Assembly: GCA_026315105.1 (NCBI GenBank)
Contig: CM048746.1
Location: 352,688,548-352,752,547 of the forward strand
DNA: 64,000 bases
Direction: 5' to 3'
DNA from: Locusta migratoria
Lineage: Eukaryota; Arthropoda; Insecta; Orthoptera; Acrididae
Made by a program: the position numbers and the translations under genes
Part shown: positions 43,495-55,239 of the stretch, one piece after another
How positions within the stretch are numbered: position 1 is the first letter of the stretch
Layout of the letters: each line of letters begins with the position of its first letter
Notes under the pieces: generated by a model
Told to the model about the DNA's origin: nothing
Seen by the model: the letters and a program-made list of their open reading frames with translations, nothing else
Databases searched by the model: none

Positions 43495-44345
43495 GATGCA
43501 GGAGAAAATCAGGAAAATGGGTTGGAAAATTGATCCTCATCCTCCCTACAAGAGTTCGAGCAAGTCAAGCAGTTTTGCTACCTGGGAAGTTTAGTCACCC
43601 CTGAGGGGGGAAAATGTTCAAATGTTTGTTAAGCTTAAGGGACTTAACTACGGGGCCATCAGTCCCTAAACTTACAAACTACTAATGAACTACGTACAAC
43701 TAAGGACGGCACAAATATCCATGCCCGAGGGGGGATTCGAACCCCCGACCGTAGTGGCCGTGCAGACCGTGACTGAAGCTCCTCAGTCCCCTCGGCCACC
43801 GCGGCCGGCGAGGGGGGAACTATAGAAGATATAGAAAACAAAATAAATAAGGCTAATGGGGCATTTGCAATGCTGAGACCAATCTGGAAATCAAGGGAAC
43901 AGCTACACAAAATTACGCATATTCAATACAAATGTCAAGTCGGTACTGCTCTATGGGTGTGAATCATGGAAAACCAACAAACAGCTGATTAGCAGACTTC
44001 AAATATTTCTGAATAGAAGCTTGAGGAATATTTTAGGATAAGGTGGCCACAAATAATTACCAACGAAGAAATATGGAGAAGAACTCAGCAAACACCCATT
44101 GATATTGGGATACGCAGTAGGAAATGGAAGTGAATTGGGCATATATTCAGGCGTGCAAAGACTATGTGGCAAGACAAAGCCTAGAGTGGAATCCACAAGG
44201 CAGCAGGAGAACAGGCAGACCAAGGAATACATGGACAAGGAGTGTAGTAGCAGAAGGGACCGAGAACGGAGGGAGACCTGGACTGAAACCAAGACACGAG
44301 CAGAGTTCGGTGGCGGAAGTTTGTTGATGCTCCACTTAGAAGATA
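43495..44345 (+). pseudogene. RTE-group LINE polymerase C-terminus, with SINE inside
   Basis: Starts with VKQFCYLGSLVTPEGG near 43563, broken by a SINE at 43613-43809, resumes IEDIENKINKANGAFAMLRP, then QVGTALWV (degenerate LLYGSE-W), IRWPQIITNEEIW, RKWKWIGHIFRRAKTM, LEWNPQGSRRTGRPRNTW and VRWRKFVDAP. It is the C-terminal domain of an RTE-related lineage, distinct from the copy at 29695. Stops and shifts present. Confidence 0.8.
43613..43809 (-). mobile_element. SINE family A, full length, minus strand
   Basis: Near-consensus copy. Duplication GAGGGGGGAA at 43603-43612 and 43810-43819. Inserted within LINE coding sequence; removing it restores a continuous GG-TIEDIE reading. Confidence 0.95.
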
Positions 44346-44372
44346 CAGGAAATAACCGGAATTGGCTGCGAA

Positions 44373-44550
44373 ATGTTTGTAATCCTATGGGACTCGACGA
44401 CTTAGGTTATCAGTCCCTAGACTTACAGACTACTTAAACTAAGGATGAGAAATAAACCCATGCCCGAGGAAGACTCGAAACTACTACGGGGAACGGCCGC
44501 GCGCACCGATGCCAAGAGGCGTGTTGCGCTCGGCTATTCCGCTGCGGCGG
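44373..44550 (-). mobile_element. tRNA-derived SINE, minus strand, diverged
   Basis: Tail with AATCCTATGGGACTCGACGA and TTATCAGTCCCTAG, head CTATTCCGCTGCGGCGG. The tail word resembles the copy at 40952, so they may form a subfamily. Possible short duplication TTGGCT, not decisive. Confidence 0.8.
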
Positions 44551-44776
44551 ACTTGGCTACGTCTAATTTTTACCTCCTTGTCCGCCTGAACGTCCACCTG
44601 CGCTATAAAACATTTGATAGAAAGGTCTTATTTCCTGTGTCTACCGATGGTGTAAAAATTAATCCCCAGAATCTTACCAAAGTGCTTGTACATCATGAAA
44701 AGAACTCTGGGCCAGATGCATCACACCTGATGGAGGAAACATTGAGTAGGCTCAATGTATAGCTAAATATTCCAAG

Positions 44777-45292
44777 TATGAAACTTCCTGGGAGATTAAA
44801 ATTGTGGGCCGGAACCGGGACTCGAACGTGGGACCTTTGCCTTTCGCGGGCAAGCGCACTACCGACTGTGCTATCCCGACACGACTCACGATGGTCGCAG
44901 GTTCGAGTCCCGGTTCCGGCACACAATTTTAATCTGCCAGGAAGTTTCATATCAGCGCACTCTCCGCTGCAGAGTGAAAGATTCATTCTGGAAACTCCCC
45001 TTAGGCTGTGGCTAAACCATGTCTCCACCATATCCATTCTTCAAGGAGTGCTAGTCTTGCATGGTTCGCAGGAGAGCTTCTGTGAAATCTGGAAAGTAGG
45101 AGGCGAGGTACTGGCGGAAGTAAAATTGTGAGGTGGCATCATGAGTCGTGTCGGGATAGCACAGTCGGTAGTGCGGTTGCCCGCGAAAGGCAAAGGTCCC
45201 AGGTTCGAGTCCCGGTTCCGACACACAATTTTAATCTGCCAGGAAGTTTCATATCATCGCACACTCCGCTGCAGAGTGAAAGATTCAGTCTA
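44777..45292. mobile_element. Composite tRNA-bearing element with inverted and direct repeats
   Basis: Left unit 44777-44874 is a minus-strand tRNA-like segment; 44887-44990 is a plus-strand partial copy forming a foldback with it. A middle part (44991-45130) has CAGGAGAGCTTCTGTGAAAT, and the right unit 45148-45290 is a full plus-strand tRNA-like sequence (GGATAGCACAGTCGGTAG, GCCCGCGAAAGGC, GGTTCGAGTCC) with the tail. The tail words AATCTGCCAGGAAGTTTCAT and CGCTGCAGAGTGAAAGATTC are repeated directly at about 44930 and 45233. Frames through it are not genes. Confidence 0.82.
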
Positions 45293-45294
45293 TT

Positions 45295-45880
45295 CGAAGT
45301 ATGTTCACAAAAATGTCATTCTCCTGCTGCAAAAGTAAAAACAGTTGGAGACGACTATGGATACTTTTCGTACGCCTAATAAAAGTGAATCGCGATCACC
45401 TCTGCATCCTGTCATGAATCATGAAGTAGTTAACTATGAATAATGGCGCCCCTTTCAATCTACTGCGTACAAATTTTTATTTTCTGATGACCCTCGATAC
45501 ATCGATTACTTCGGGTCAGATAGCGTTGGTATTCTTTCATGGTCAACACTAATTTTATCCTCTAGCGACCTCATGCCGTTGATATGAGTTTCCCTTACAC
45601 TGGGTGCCGTTTTTCGTAAAAGTGCCGACTGTATCGTCTTCGCTACACTCTACAGAACAACGAGGCAGCCTACTCATAGTTCTCATAGTGACCACTAGGT
45701 GTCAGGACAGTCGGTGACAAATGTGTTTTGGACGAGTAAGCATGGCATCAAGAAAGAAAGGTTAGTACTGTCAATTCGTTAAGTATTTCTTTTAAATCAG
45801 TACTAAAATGTTGGTAATAGATCCCCGATTACAAATGTATCAAAGTGACGTGAAAGACGATTTTCCTTCTGAAAAATCGT
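45295..45880. other. Unassigned sequence
   Basis: No feature recognised between the tRNA-bearing element and the second piggyBac. Confidence 0.5.
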
Positions 45881-46915
45881 ATTGTAGTAAATGTATCATA
45901 TATGATATATCGGGTCTCAGTGACTACTTTTCACATGCCTGTCAGCAAATGGCGGATGTCTGCATTTTGTGTTAGTGATTCGTTACTGCAATTATAAAAT
46001 GGCATGATAATCGTGCCATTCATTTGGCTTCTACATACTGTGGGACAAATCCTGTGGAAACTTGTAAAAGGTGGAGCAAGCAATAAAGTCAGTACATAGA
46101 GATTCCTCGTCCTTTTGCTGTAAAGATGTATAACACTCAGATGGGCGGTGTGGACCTTATGGACAGTCATCAGCAAATATACCATAAGAGGTAGAACAAA
46201 GAAGTGGACAATAAAGGTACTACAGCATTTTTTGAGTTTGCAAATTCTGCATCATATATTAAATATAAGAATGTTGAGAAGTGGCAAAGGAAACAAATAC
46301 TGTCATACTTTTCCTTCAAGAGGCATATTGCAGAAAACTTGATGTTCAGCACCGCTGAAAGAATCACAAACAATCCCGATGCTTACGAAGAAGAAAATGA
46401 AGAAAGGGAAAGGAACAATGAAAAGAAGACCAGTTCAGCCAATAGCACCAATGGCTAAAAGATACAAAAGTGTGAAGCACATGCCAGAAATGGGTACCGA
46501 AAGAAGAGTAGATCACGGTGCAGAGGAATGGGCTGTTCAAAGTTAACGAATGTGAGATGTACTGAATGTAAGGTCTTTTTGTGTTTCACTTCAGAAAGAA
46601 ATTGTTCCAAAAAGTTTCATTCTTCATAACGTTTTTAAAGATTTGTAAAAAAAAAAAAAATTCAATTTTCATACTTCACATCATTTTTAAAAACTTGTAA
46701 AACTATTTTGTAATATTTTAATTTTTACATTTCTCTAAAAATTTATTTCAACAAGAACATGTAATGAGACAATGCGCAACAATTTTGTACATTTTCTAGC
46801 ATTAGGAGGTGTATATGTCATTGAAATAAGCAAAAATAAAGTAACATTTATTTTTTCACCGCGTGTAACATTGTCCCGACAGCAACCCAATGTATCGTAT
46901 ATGATACATAGCCTA
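45881..46915 (+). mobile_element. Second piggyBac-type element, decayed
   Basis: Subterminal inverted words ATGTATCATATATGATA (about 45891) and TATCGTATATGATACAT (about 46892) frame a broken transposase. Clear TTAA-flanked termini were not found, so exact ends are uncertain. Confidence 0.7.
45955..46630 (+). pseudogene. piggyBac-type transposase, C-terminal half with cysteine-rich domain
   Basis: Segments: NRAIHLASTYCGTNPVETCK (about 46008-46070), RPFAVKMYNTQMGGVDLMDS (about 46107-46167, family motif MGGVDL-D intact), EKWQRKQI region, then CRGMGCSKLTNVRCTECKVF and CFTSERNCSKKFH (about 46520-46625), the C-terminal zinc-binding cysteine-rich domain. Stops near 46080 and 46190 and a shift near 46455 inactivate it. 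It is a different lineage from the copy at 27428. Confidence 0.87.
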
Positions 46916-47099
46916 CAACAATATATAAATTTACCATCAGTGGTGCCAATAAACACATTTAAAGTTGTTTGCTTCAATTTACTGTTTAAATCTGACTTCA
47001 GGTCTCTAGAGGTTATCTTGAATGCATCAGGACTCGCACATCAATACCCCTGAGAGTAGTGAATGCCTATCTGAGCAAGGCTCATCCGTTTCAGACTCT

Positions 47100-47440
47100 C
47101 TCATTACGCACTCCTGTAGAACTACAGAATCGGAGCCACGAACAGACCGGCGGACCAGTGTCGGCGCCTCTTTGATGTTTTTCAGGTGGAGCGCTCGCGG
47201 CCGGCCAGGCTGCATTCACGCAGAGGCCGTTCTCACCTGCGCCGGTTTCCCATTAAAGCCCCAGCCAGAGGTAATTTCAGCCGAGTTAGCAAACTCACCG
47301 CCGTTGTTTCCACAGCGTCTGCGCTCCTCCCACGCACGACACGGCGCTACCCGGCGCGATACAAAGGCAGAGGCGCGCCAGGGCTTGTTTCCAAAGCATT
47401 TCCGACAACAAGCGTAACGTTAGCTACCTCGTTAGCATCT
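47100..47440. other. GC- and CpG-rich island
   Basis: Contains GCTCGCGGCCGGCCAGG and TACCCGGCGCGATAC within AT-rich surroundings. Frames on both strands are open but have no domain. May be a regulatory region, an exon or an unknown element; nothing decides. Confidence 0.45.
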
Positions 47441-47783
47441 GAACAGCTGCGTAACTGGCACGTATGAACACAAATAGTAATCAAAGTATTTGTAAAGCTG
47501 AGAGAGCAAACTGTTAGTATCGTCGGGCGCTAAACTTAAACTGAAAATAACACTCACACTCCTCCTCGAGGGGAGCGCAATCCGAGGCAAGGCATTTGCG
47601 CGTGGTTAAACGATGAACGACAGCATCATCTGTATTACATTAAGGTAGAGCGGGGCTAATTGAATAGGTCGCTAATTCATTTTCTGAAATATCTGTTTGT
47701 ATATGCTACGTTTTCTGTAAGTCGCAATAGTGTTCACGTTGTACATATAAAGTTAATTAATTAATTTATATTAATATAAAAAA

Positions 47784-48573
47784 AATACATTTCCTTGAGA
47801 CAATATTGTCTCGTTATACCAAAGGTATTAAACATAAGGAGAGGAACTGAATTAAAATTTGTACTGTGGCCGCGATTCGAACCCGGGACCTCCTACATAC
47901 TAGGTAGACGCTTTAGATTTATTTATTTTTTTTTTTTTTTACTACAGAGGGCGTTTAACCCCCTGACCGGGAGCGCTGTGCCACGGTGCCTGGTCCCACT
48001 CAACTAACACAGCGTTGCAGCCAAAGGCGACTACACGGTCTTAAAGCACGTCTGCCTCCACACCACATACATTAATTCTGCCTCATGTTCCCTGTGAAAT
48101 GCCTATCAAATCGCAGGGCTCTCCTATATTGGAATACCGCCTACATAGTATGTAGGAGGTCACGGATTCGAATCCCACCACAGCACAAATTTTAATTCAA
48201 TGCCTCTCCTTATGTTTAATACCTTTGGTATAACGAGACAATATTGTCTCGAGGAAATGTATTATTGTTGATATTTATATCACCTCGGCCTGAGGAACAA
48301 GGCGAGATTATTCCCAATCGCGTTCTTTGCTGGGGTGCTATTCCAATATAGGAGAGCCCTGGCAATTTGATACACATTTTATAGGGAAAATGAGGCAGAA
48401 TTAAAGTAAGTGGTGTGGAGGGAGACATGCTTTAAGACAGTCCATGTAGTCGCTTTGGCTGGAACACTGTGTTAGCTGAGTGGTCTAAAGTGCGTACCTA
48501 GTATGTAGGAGGTCCCGGGTTCGAATCCCAGGTGCAGCTCAAATTTCAATTCAATGCCTCTCCTTATGTTTAT
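47784..48573. mobile_element. Palindromic tRNA-bearing element, two nested inverted copies
   Basis: Arms 47784-47911 and 48139-48263 are inverted, each with GAGACAATATTGTCTC, TAAACATAAGGAGAGG and a tRNA-like T-arm region (ATTCGAACCCGGGAC). A further copy at 48325-48573 pairs in inverted sense with 47998-48148 and carries a plus-strand tRNA-like block at 48471-48537 (box A TAGCTGAGTGGT, box B GGTTCGAATCC). A T-rich tract at 47925-47940 splits the left part. Non-coding. Confidence 0.82.
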
Positions 48574-49624
48574 ACTAGCTGAAAAACCGGCGTTGCCCGG
48601 GTATTTATTTATTTATTCCTGCCATTTTTCAGGTATATACTCATTTGTATAAGGGTTGTATCTCTTTAAAACCTCTTGGGAATACAATCAGTAATAAAGA
48701 AGTAATAAATTAAAACTTGTTGCATGGTGGGGCTGTTTTCCATGAACGTTACTGTTTATGTGCTCATATCTAATGAACTACTGGATGCACTGTGATACAG
48801 TTTAGAAGGTACACTCAAAAATATTGGTGTATACAGTCTGTAAAATTTCCTGCTCCTACAATTTGTAGTGTAAAAATTAAAAATTGTAACGTCTTACCGA
48901 ATGTCCATGAACAGCGGAACGTGACTGTTTATGTGCACATATCTGTCGGAATGTGATACAATTTAGAAGCTACAGTTAACTATATATGTGTATACTGTCT
49001 GTAAAATTTCCTGTAGCTACAATTTGTAGTGTTCAAACTGTAAATTGTAACGTAATACCGAGAGCCGTAGATTTACTCCATAAACAGCGGAAAAGTAGTA
49101 AACGAGAAACTTTTTTCCTTTCATCATTTTACTACGGTTGCCAGCGAGAAAAAGTTTAATAAAGGTTTGAAATTATGTTTAAAGTTTGTTGCAAGTCGCT
49201 AAGTACTGTCATTCTCATACAGTGTATTTCGAAGGTCTCGCCGCATTATATGGCATTTTTTGCGATTTTCATTGGTTATGACGTAATATCTTTTGAACCA
49301 TGAGCCGTGTGTGATTCTTACCCATGCAGCAATTGTTACCAAACGGTAAGGAATGTGTGTACCAAATTTGGTTGAAATCGGTCCAGTGGTTTAGGAGAAA
49401 ATAAGCAGCATTGTCGTAAAATGCAGCAGTTTTTCGCGCATCTCACTGTTTATGACGTCATATTTCGTGAACTGTATATCGTATGCGATTCTTACACTTA
49501 CGGCGACCGTACTCATGGATTGAAGCTTACGTGTACAAAATTTCATAAAGATTGGAAGAAAACTGTAGATTTGTATGCAACAAGTACACACATACGGACA
49601 CTCTGCATTATATATTAGATTATT
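48574..49624 (+). repeat. Interspersed repeat, uninterrupted copy
   Basis: Begins ACTAGCTGAAAAACCGGC, GTTGCCCGGG and ends ACGGACACTCTGCATTATAT, ATTAGAT, about 1.05 kb. Collinear with 27040-27423 plus 28941-29416, with an internal partial duplication (TGTAAAATTTCCTG at 48839 and 48998). No coding capacity; family unnamed. Confidence 0.85.
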
Positions 49625-49793
49625 TCTGATTATTGGTACTGAGCCGTGTCGCCCGACTCATTTGAATTGTCCGCCCCGAGATCGTCAGATTCTGGCCCGC
49701 TGACGCGCGAGTAAGCCTAGAGGGCGTAGCGCGGTGTTTCATTGCCGCGAACTGGCTCTGCTTTCAGTTGGAGAGCGAGTGGGCACAAGACAA

Positions 49794-49796
<3 letters not shown>

Positions 49797-49869
<73 letters not shown>
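49797..49869. repeat. (GA)n microsatellite
   Basis: About 36 uninterrupted GA units. Open frames through it encode only Arg-Glu or Leu-Ser runs and are not genes. Confidence 0.97.
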
Positions 49870-49870
<1 letters not shown>

Positions 49871-49989
49871 CCATATGGTGTGATGGTGTGCCTAGTAGAC
49901 GTGTTGTTTGTCCGCTGTGGAAGTGCTCGGCCTTCTTGGAACGTCATGGGAATTTATTTACTGTGGTAATGCTGCTTGATGCCTTCAAG

Positions 49990-50185
49990 CCGCGGTGGAG
50001 TAGCCGAGCGGTCTAAAGCGTCTCGCTGCGGAGCGCGCGGTTGCTCGCCGTGGAGGTTAGAGTCCTCTCTGGGGAATGGGTGTGTGTGTTGTCCTTAGGT
50101 TAATTTACCTTAGTTTAAGTAGTTTGTAAGCTACGGACTGATGACCACGCAGTTTGGTCCGATAGATTTACAAACATTTGAACAT
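49990..50185 (+). mobile_element. SINE family B, full length, plus strand
   Basis: Nearly identical to the copy at 35989. A duplication of up to 14 bp, TTGATGCCTTCAAG, lies at 49976-49989 and 50186-50199. Box B has one change (GGTTAGAGTCC), which would weaken Pol III transcription. Confidence 0.96.
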
Positions 50186-50199
50186 TTGATGCCTTCAAG

Positions 50200-53100
50200 A
50201 TTATTTTGTCTTTGAATGCTCTGAAGATTTGTCTATTAAGTGATCGTATTGGTTTAATCGGTGAAGTGTATTAGATCGCTCGCCTACCTGCTCAATGAGG
50301 TTGCTGTGTGTTAGGGAAACTCGAGCGTATGTTAAATGTGACATGTAGACAGAATGTTTGGCAAAGTGTCACCACTATCATGGAATGTGCCTATGTGTTC
50401 ACCTTAAATCTATTGCGAAGCTGCCGTCTTTAGTGGTTGTGTGATAATTGATCTAAAGACGATGTTTTAGTCCGTTCCAGTAGCCTGTGCCACTCGGAGG
50501 TTAACCTATACAGAATGAAACCATTTGAACGTACTGTCGGACTCAGGGCAATCGGAGTTGTGGAATTTATTACATCTAAGAGATCTGCTTCTTCCAGGCG
50601 GAGCCCTCTTGCAGAAAATGCAGCGCCGTAATTTATGTAGTGGATAGTCACGCTGCCTCTAGGCCAGATCTACACAGTTGTTTGTGATTCCAGCTGTGAA
50701 ATTGTTTGGTAGCGACACGGCAAGTTGAAAAGGTTCTATTACAATTTTCCTGGAGTGTTTCCCCTTTGAGAGTATTTGAGGTTGGCTTTGGGTTGAGGAC
50801 TCTTGTCCTCCCACTAGGGTGTAATGATCATCCCAGAACGTAAATGAGACGTTTCCTGACATTTTGCCGGAGTACTTTCGGCTTGTTGAACTGTGTTCGT
50901 CCAAAATAACGTTATAACTTGTAAGGGTACTTAAATGACTACATTGCCAACAGAAAACTTAATCAACCTTGCCACTTATATATTAAAAACCTGATACGTC
51001 ATTGAAACTTACTAAGTTTAAATTCTGAAGATTCATGCTATTGTTTTTAGAGTGAGTGTTTTTCCGGGAAGTATCTTGAACTTTTAGCAGTTTGCATGTT
51101 AAGTTCCATTAGGCTCCATGAATTTAATGTGTACGTGAATTACCTTGTAGTTTGTGACCTTTATTTTAATAATTTGATTCTCTAAAAGCCATTCCAAGCA
51201 ACTGGAGAGTTACCAAGACTTCTAGCGTAGCGAAGTCAGGATTGGTTTAAATTGGATAGTGGCTTTCGATCAGCACAAATCTGATTTTACTTAAATTCAA
51301 ATCCTGTGATTACTTGTCATTTATCAAAACTGTTCATATCTTAATTTTATAGTTCCTTACATTTACCTTGGGGCTTAACTAATTTTTATTTAATGATAAT
51401 AATTGATATAAATATCGTAGTTCACCATCAAGGTTGCTTTAGCTGTAGTGGGCATTTCGTCGCCTTTCATTAAAATATATTGATTGTAACCTTCGGTGGC
51501 CTTGTGGGCCAAATTGAACTTGATACTCCTATCCATGCTTAAAGTTTCAGCCTTAATTTTAAATTTCATCTTCATTTAATTATCAACAGACTTTTTAACT
51601 TGTTCTTGGCTATGAGCCAAATGTTGGCTGCTTTAGCATTGTAATTTATTTTGATAGTAAATTTATTCTGAAGCACTCATTGCCACATATTTATGTAGAC
51701 TTAAGTATTTTATTCTTCCAAAACTTAAGGATTTGTGACTGACGTCTTAAAGAAAAGTGTTATTGCAAATTGTATAAGTAACAGTGAATGATGTTGTATA
51801 ACGTATGGGTCTAGATCTTCTATGTCTGTTCATCCTGATCCTTCCTTGATTTCGTGTGATATGCGTCCTGCACCATTACAGCCACTGTTTGCCATTCTGT
51901 AAGTAAGTTATTTTGTACATATTTTACAGTAAATGTATATACAATGTAGTTAATTTTGTGAACTGGCCACATACGTCGTAAGTGGCGCAGTAGTCTTTGG
52001 ACATTCCATTCTAGAGTAAGCTTTCTGACTACGAGAGGGCAATTGCGAGTAGTATCGCGAGAGTTGGTCAGTAGCGGTATGGAGAAGCTGATGGTGAAGG
52101 CAGTCGTGAAGTATGTGTTGCGGCACGCCGTTATTGTAATGGAGGATCTTAATTTCACTTCCTGTAGTGTTTTTACCTGCCTTATATTTCTTTCATAATA
52201 CACAATTTCTCATCTTAAATTGGCTTTCCGTGTTCTCATGTTTCATGTTTGCAGTTTTGTAATACGAATATACGAAGTCGGTCAGATTGTCTCCCCCTTT
52301 CATTATTCGTTGTACTCTCCAGGAGTACTTTCGACAGGGCCATAATTTGACAGTATATTACTTCCCCTTTCCCGGGGCGTTTCCGTTGCGCATATTAATT
52401 AATGTTATTAGGGCTACCTCGGTGGTCGGAGTCACCACAATGTCTTGCTGTAGAAGCTCATTGTTGCACGTACTCTGTATTCAGTATTAGTCAGTCAGAT
52501 ATTCAGGATACTTTGCACTTGAAATATATTCAGTGTACCTTGCACAACATAAAAGTGGAGACACCATTATGTGTTTCTCGTTGTCGAAGGTTTTGTCTGT
52601 TCAGTGAATACGACTATTTAGTTTTCTAACTTCAGAAATTGACGCAAGATTTATTCATAGTCTGGAACGCCATTGCACGATTTGTAAAATTGACACGGTG
52701 AAAGCTAGGGATTTCCTTCAGTTTGTAGGAAATGAAAACCATGAAATGAGTTTATACATGGTACTGGATTCTCCATACGCCACATTTGTGACGTGTACTG
52801 CGATGTGTTAATGTACTGCTGAACTACTTCGCAATAGCGTTTAAATGTACTTTGGGGTAATATGAGTAACTATGAAAGGGGCTTTATGAATAGCGATAGA
52901 AAACTGATTTCTTGGTAGTATGCATTTTCAAAACATTTTCTGTTTTACTACTGATGGTGAAAACCCATTAACGGAAATGACACTGAAAGGAATGGGACGA
53001 AAGGTGGATGAAGGAGACAGTTGAAGCAGTGATGGAAAGGCATATCGCTATTAGAAACCAGTAAAACGTATGGAGTGCCATATACGAATTTGTACAGACT

Positions 53101-53785
53101 TCATCAAAAAGAAAAATATAAATTTATGGGTAAGAGCAAATTTTTAATAAAAAAAAAATTGCATTCGGTAACCTGGCTGGAGATCCGAATATATTTTCTC
53201 AAGATTTGGAAACCACTTTCCAACAGAATAATAGGCTATATTTGTGAAAAAGAGGACTTCGACTGACACAGAAAGGTGTGGGTATTGCAGTCTTCAAACT
53301 AGACATAACTGGAAAGGAATGTAGTGTTTCATTCTACAAATGAAACCAACATTCCTCGATAAAACCAGAGGGTTCTCGAAAGCAAAAGCAGCCGAACTGA
53401 GGAGAGAGACTGTGAAACGTTCTAACAGAAACAAGATGAGGGGATGGAATGGAAATATGGATTTTACCAAGGGAAATGGTGACGTGTTGCAGATGAAGAT
53501 AAACGTTAATGGATACAATTCCAAAAGTGTACCAACTGTTATCGGTGAAACAGGTGGAAAGCAATTTGTCTGTGGGTGATTCACGAGAACAGAAACTTTT
53601 AAGGGGTTCGTTTCATTAATGGAAAATTAACATTGTAAATATTATTATAATTATTATATTATTAGAGATAATGAGTATTAAACAGAAATTAGCGTATTTG
53701 CAGCTACCCAGCTGTGTAATTTAGTTGTGCATCTGGCCATAATGTACCTTAATCCAATAGCCCCGGCCATTAACCAAATAGCCCC
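50200..53785. other. Long stretch without recognised features
   Basis: AT-rich DNA with only short frames. The plus frame 53340-53579 and others have no recognisable domain, and no SINE, LINE motif or inverted repeat was seen. It is the longest plain interval of the window. Confidence 0.5.
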
Positions 53786-53789
53786 ATCA

Positions 53790-54480
53790 AGTTTCCGACT
53801 TTGATAAAGGTCGGATTGTAGCGTATCGCGTTTGTGGTTTATCTTATCGTGACATTGCTGCTCCCGTTGGTCGCGATACAATGACTGCAAGACAACAACC
53901 ATCTGCAAGAACAGTTCGACGACGTTTGCACTGCATCGACTGTCAGCTCGGAGACCATGGCTGCGGTTACCCTTGAAGCTGCATCACAGGAGCGCCTGCG
54001 ATGGTGTACGCAACGAAGAACCTGGGTGCACGAATGGCAAAACGTAATTTTCTCGGATGAATCCTGGTTCTGTTTACAGCATCATGATGGTCACCTTCGT
54101 GTTTGGCGACATCGCGGTGAACGCACACTGGAAGCGTGTATTCGTCATCGCCATACTGGCTTATCCCCCGGCATGATGGTTACAAGTCTCTGTCACCTCT
54201 TGTTCGCATGGAAGGCACATTGAACAGTGGCCTTTGCATTTCAGATGTGTTACGACCATTGGCTCTAGCCTTCACTCGGTCCTTGCGAAACCCTACATTT
54301 ATACAGGATAATGCACGACTGCATGTTCCAGGTTCTGTACGGGCCTTTCTGGATACGGAAAATTTTCGTCTCCTGCCCTGGCTAGCACATTCTCCAGATG
54401 TCTAACCAACTGGTCAATGGTGGCCGAGCATCTGGCACGTCAGAAACGAACGGCCTGCGCCATCGACATGCTCTGATACT
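53790..54480 (+). pseudogene. Tc1-like transposase, internally deleted
   Basis: FDKGRIVAYRVCGLSYRDIA (about 53795-53855) is the helix-turn-helix start. After a deletion the frame resumes ARTVRRRL, then RLRWCTQRRTWVHEWQNVIF and SDESWF (first Asp, about 54055). A shift near 54180 precedes FIQDNARLHVPG (second Asp, about 54300) and LAHSPDV; the Glu of NPIE is lost at a stop (about 54405). Different Tc1 lineage from 14005. Confidence 0.85.
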
Positions 54481-54489
54481 GCCAGCAAT

Positions 54490-55140
54490 GAAGGAGACAC
54501 CTAACCTGTGGTTGCGTGGGAGGTTGCTCCAGTGCATGGCAGGAGGCGCAAGACATTCCGGGGGACCGATCGTGAGGCCTCCCCGAACAGGTTTGAGGCG
54601 CTGTCTGTTCAGGACGTTTCTGATTCGGATGGTGTCTCTCATCCTGAGGTCACCACTCAACCTGCAAAATCCGGCTTTTCACAGAGGGCGGGTTTGCTTG
54701 TAGTGGGAGCTCCAACGTTAGTCGGGTGATGGAGCCCCTTAGACATGGCTGCCAAGGAGGGTAAGAAGGCCAACGTGCACTCCGTGTGCATACCGGGTGG
54801 GGTCATTCCAGATGTGGAGCGGGTCTTCCAGATGCCATGAAGGGTACGGGTACAGCCAACTGCAGGCGGTGGCTCACGTCGGTACCAATGATGTGTGTCG
54901 CTTGGGATCTGAAGAGATTCTCTCAGGTTTTGAGCATCTATCTGAAGTGGCAAACACTGCCAGTCTGGCTTGCAAGATGAAAGCAGAGCTCACCATCTGC
55001 AGCATAGTTGACAGGACCCACTCTGGTACAGAACTAACTGGAGGGTATGAATCAGACGACCGTGTAGACTGCAGACTCCTTGACTTTCGCCATTGGGTGG
55101 TGGGGTTCCTGGTTCCGCAGTATAGGTGAGGAGTCGACTA
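54490..55140 (+). pseudogene. CR1-type LINE ORF1 remnant with esterase-like motif
   Basis: An NRFEALSVQDVSDSDG block near 54590 is typical of CR1-group ORF1 proteins. The later frame 54797-55129 holds VAHVGTNDVCRLGSEEILSG, with the GTND block of SGNH-type esterases that some CR1 ORF1 proteins carry. Frameshifts separate the pieces. Function of the esterase in retrotransposition is not settled. Confidence 0.68.
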
Positions 55141-55239
55141 CACGCAGGAAGCGCCTACACGGGTAGCGAAGGCTATGTGGTGTGGACTAGTCGGTTTTTT
55201 AGGATAGAGGGCTTCGGGGAAAACAAAATGGACAATCTC

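Noticed and set aside
49742..50016. Arg-Glu repeat protein frames
   Set aside because: They are translations of the (GA)n microsatellite in different frames and strands.
2279..50185. Functional tRNA genes at the SINE heads
   Set aside because: Box A and box B are present but each is followed by a conserved SINE body and flanked by target duplications; acceptor stems do not pair fully.
53334..53584. Frames of 76-96 codons at 53.3-53.6 kb as genes
   Set aside because: Open on both strands with no recognisable domain or flanking signals.
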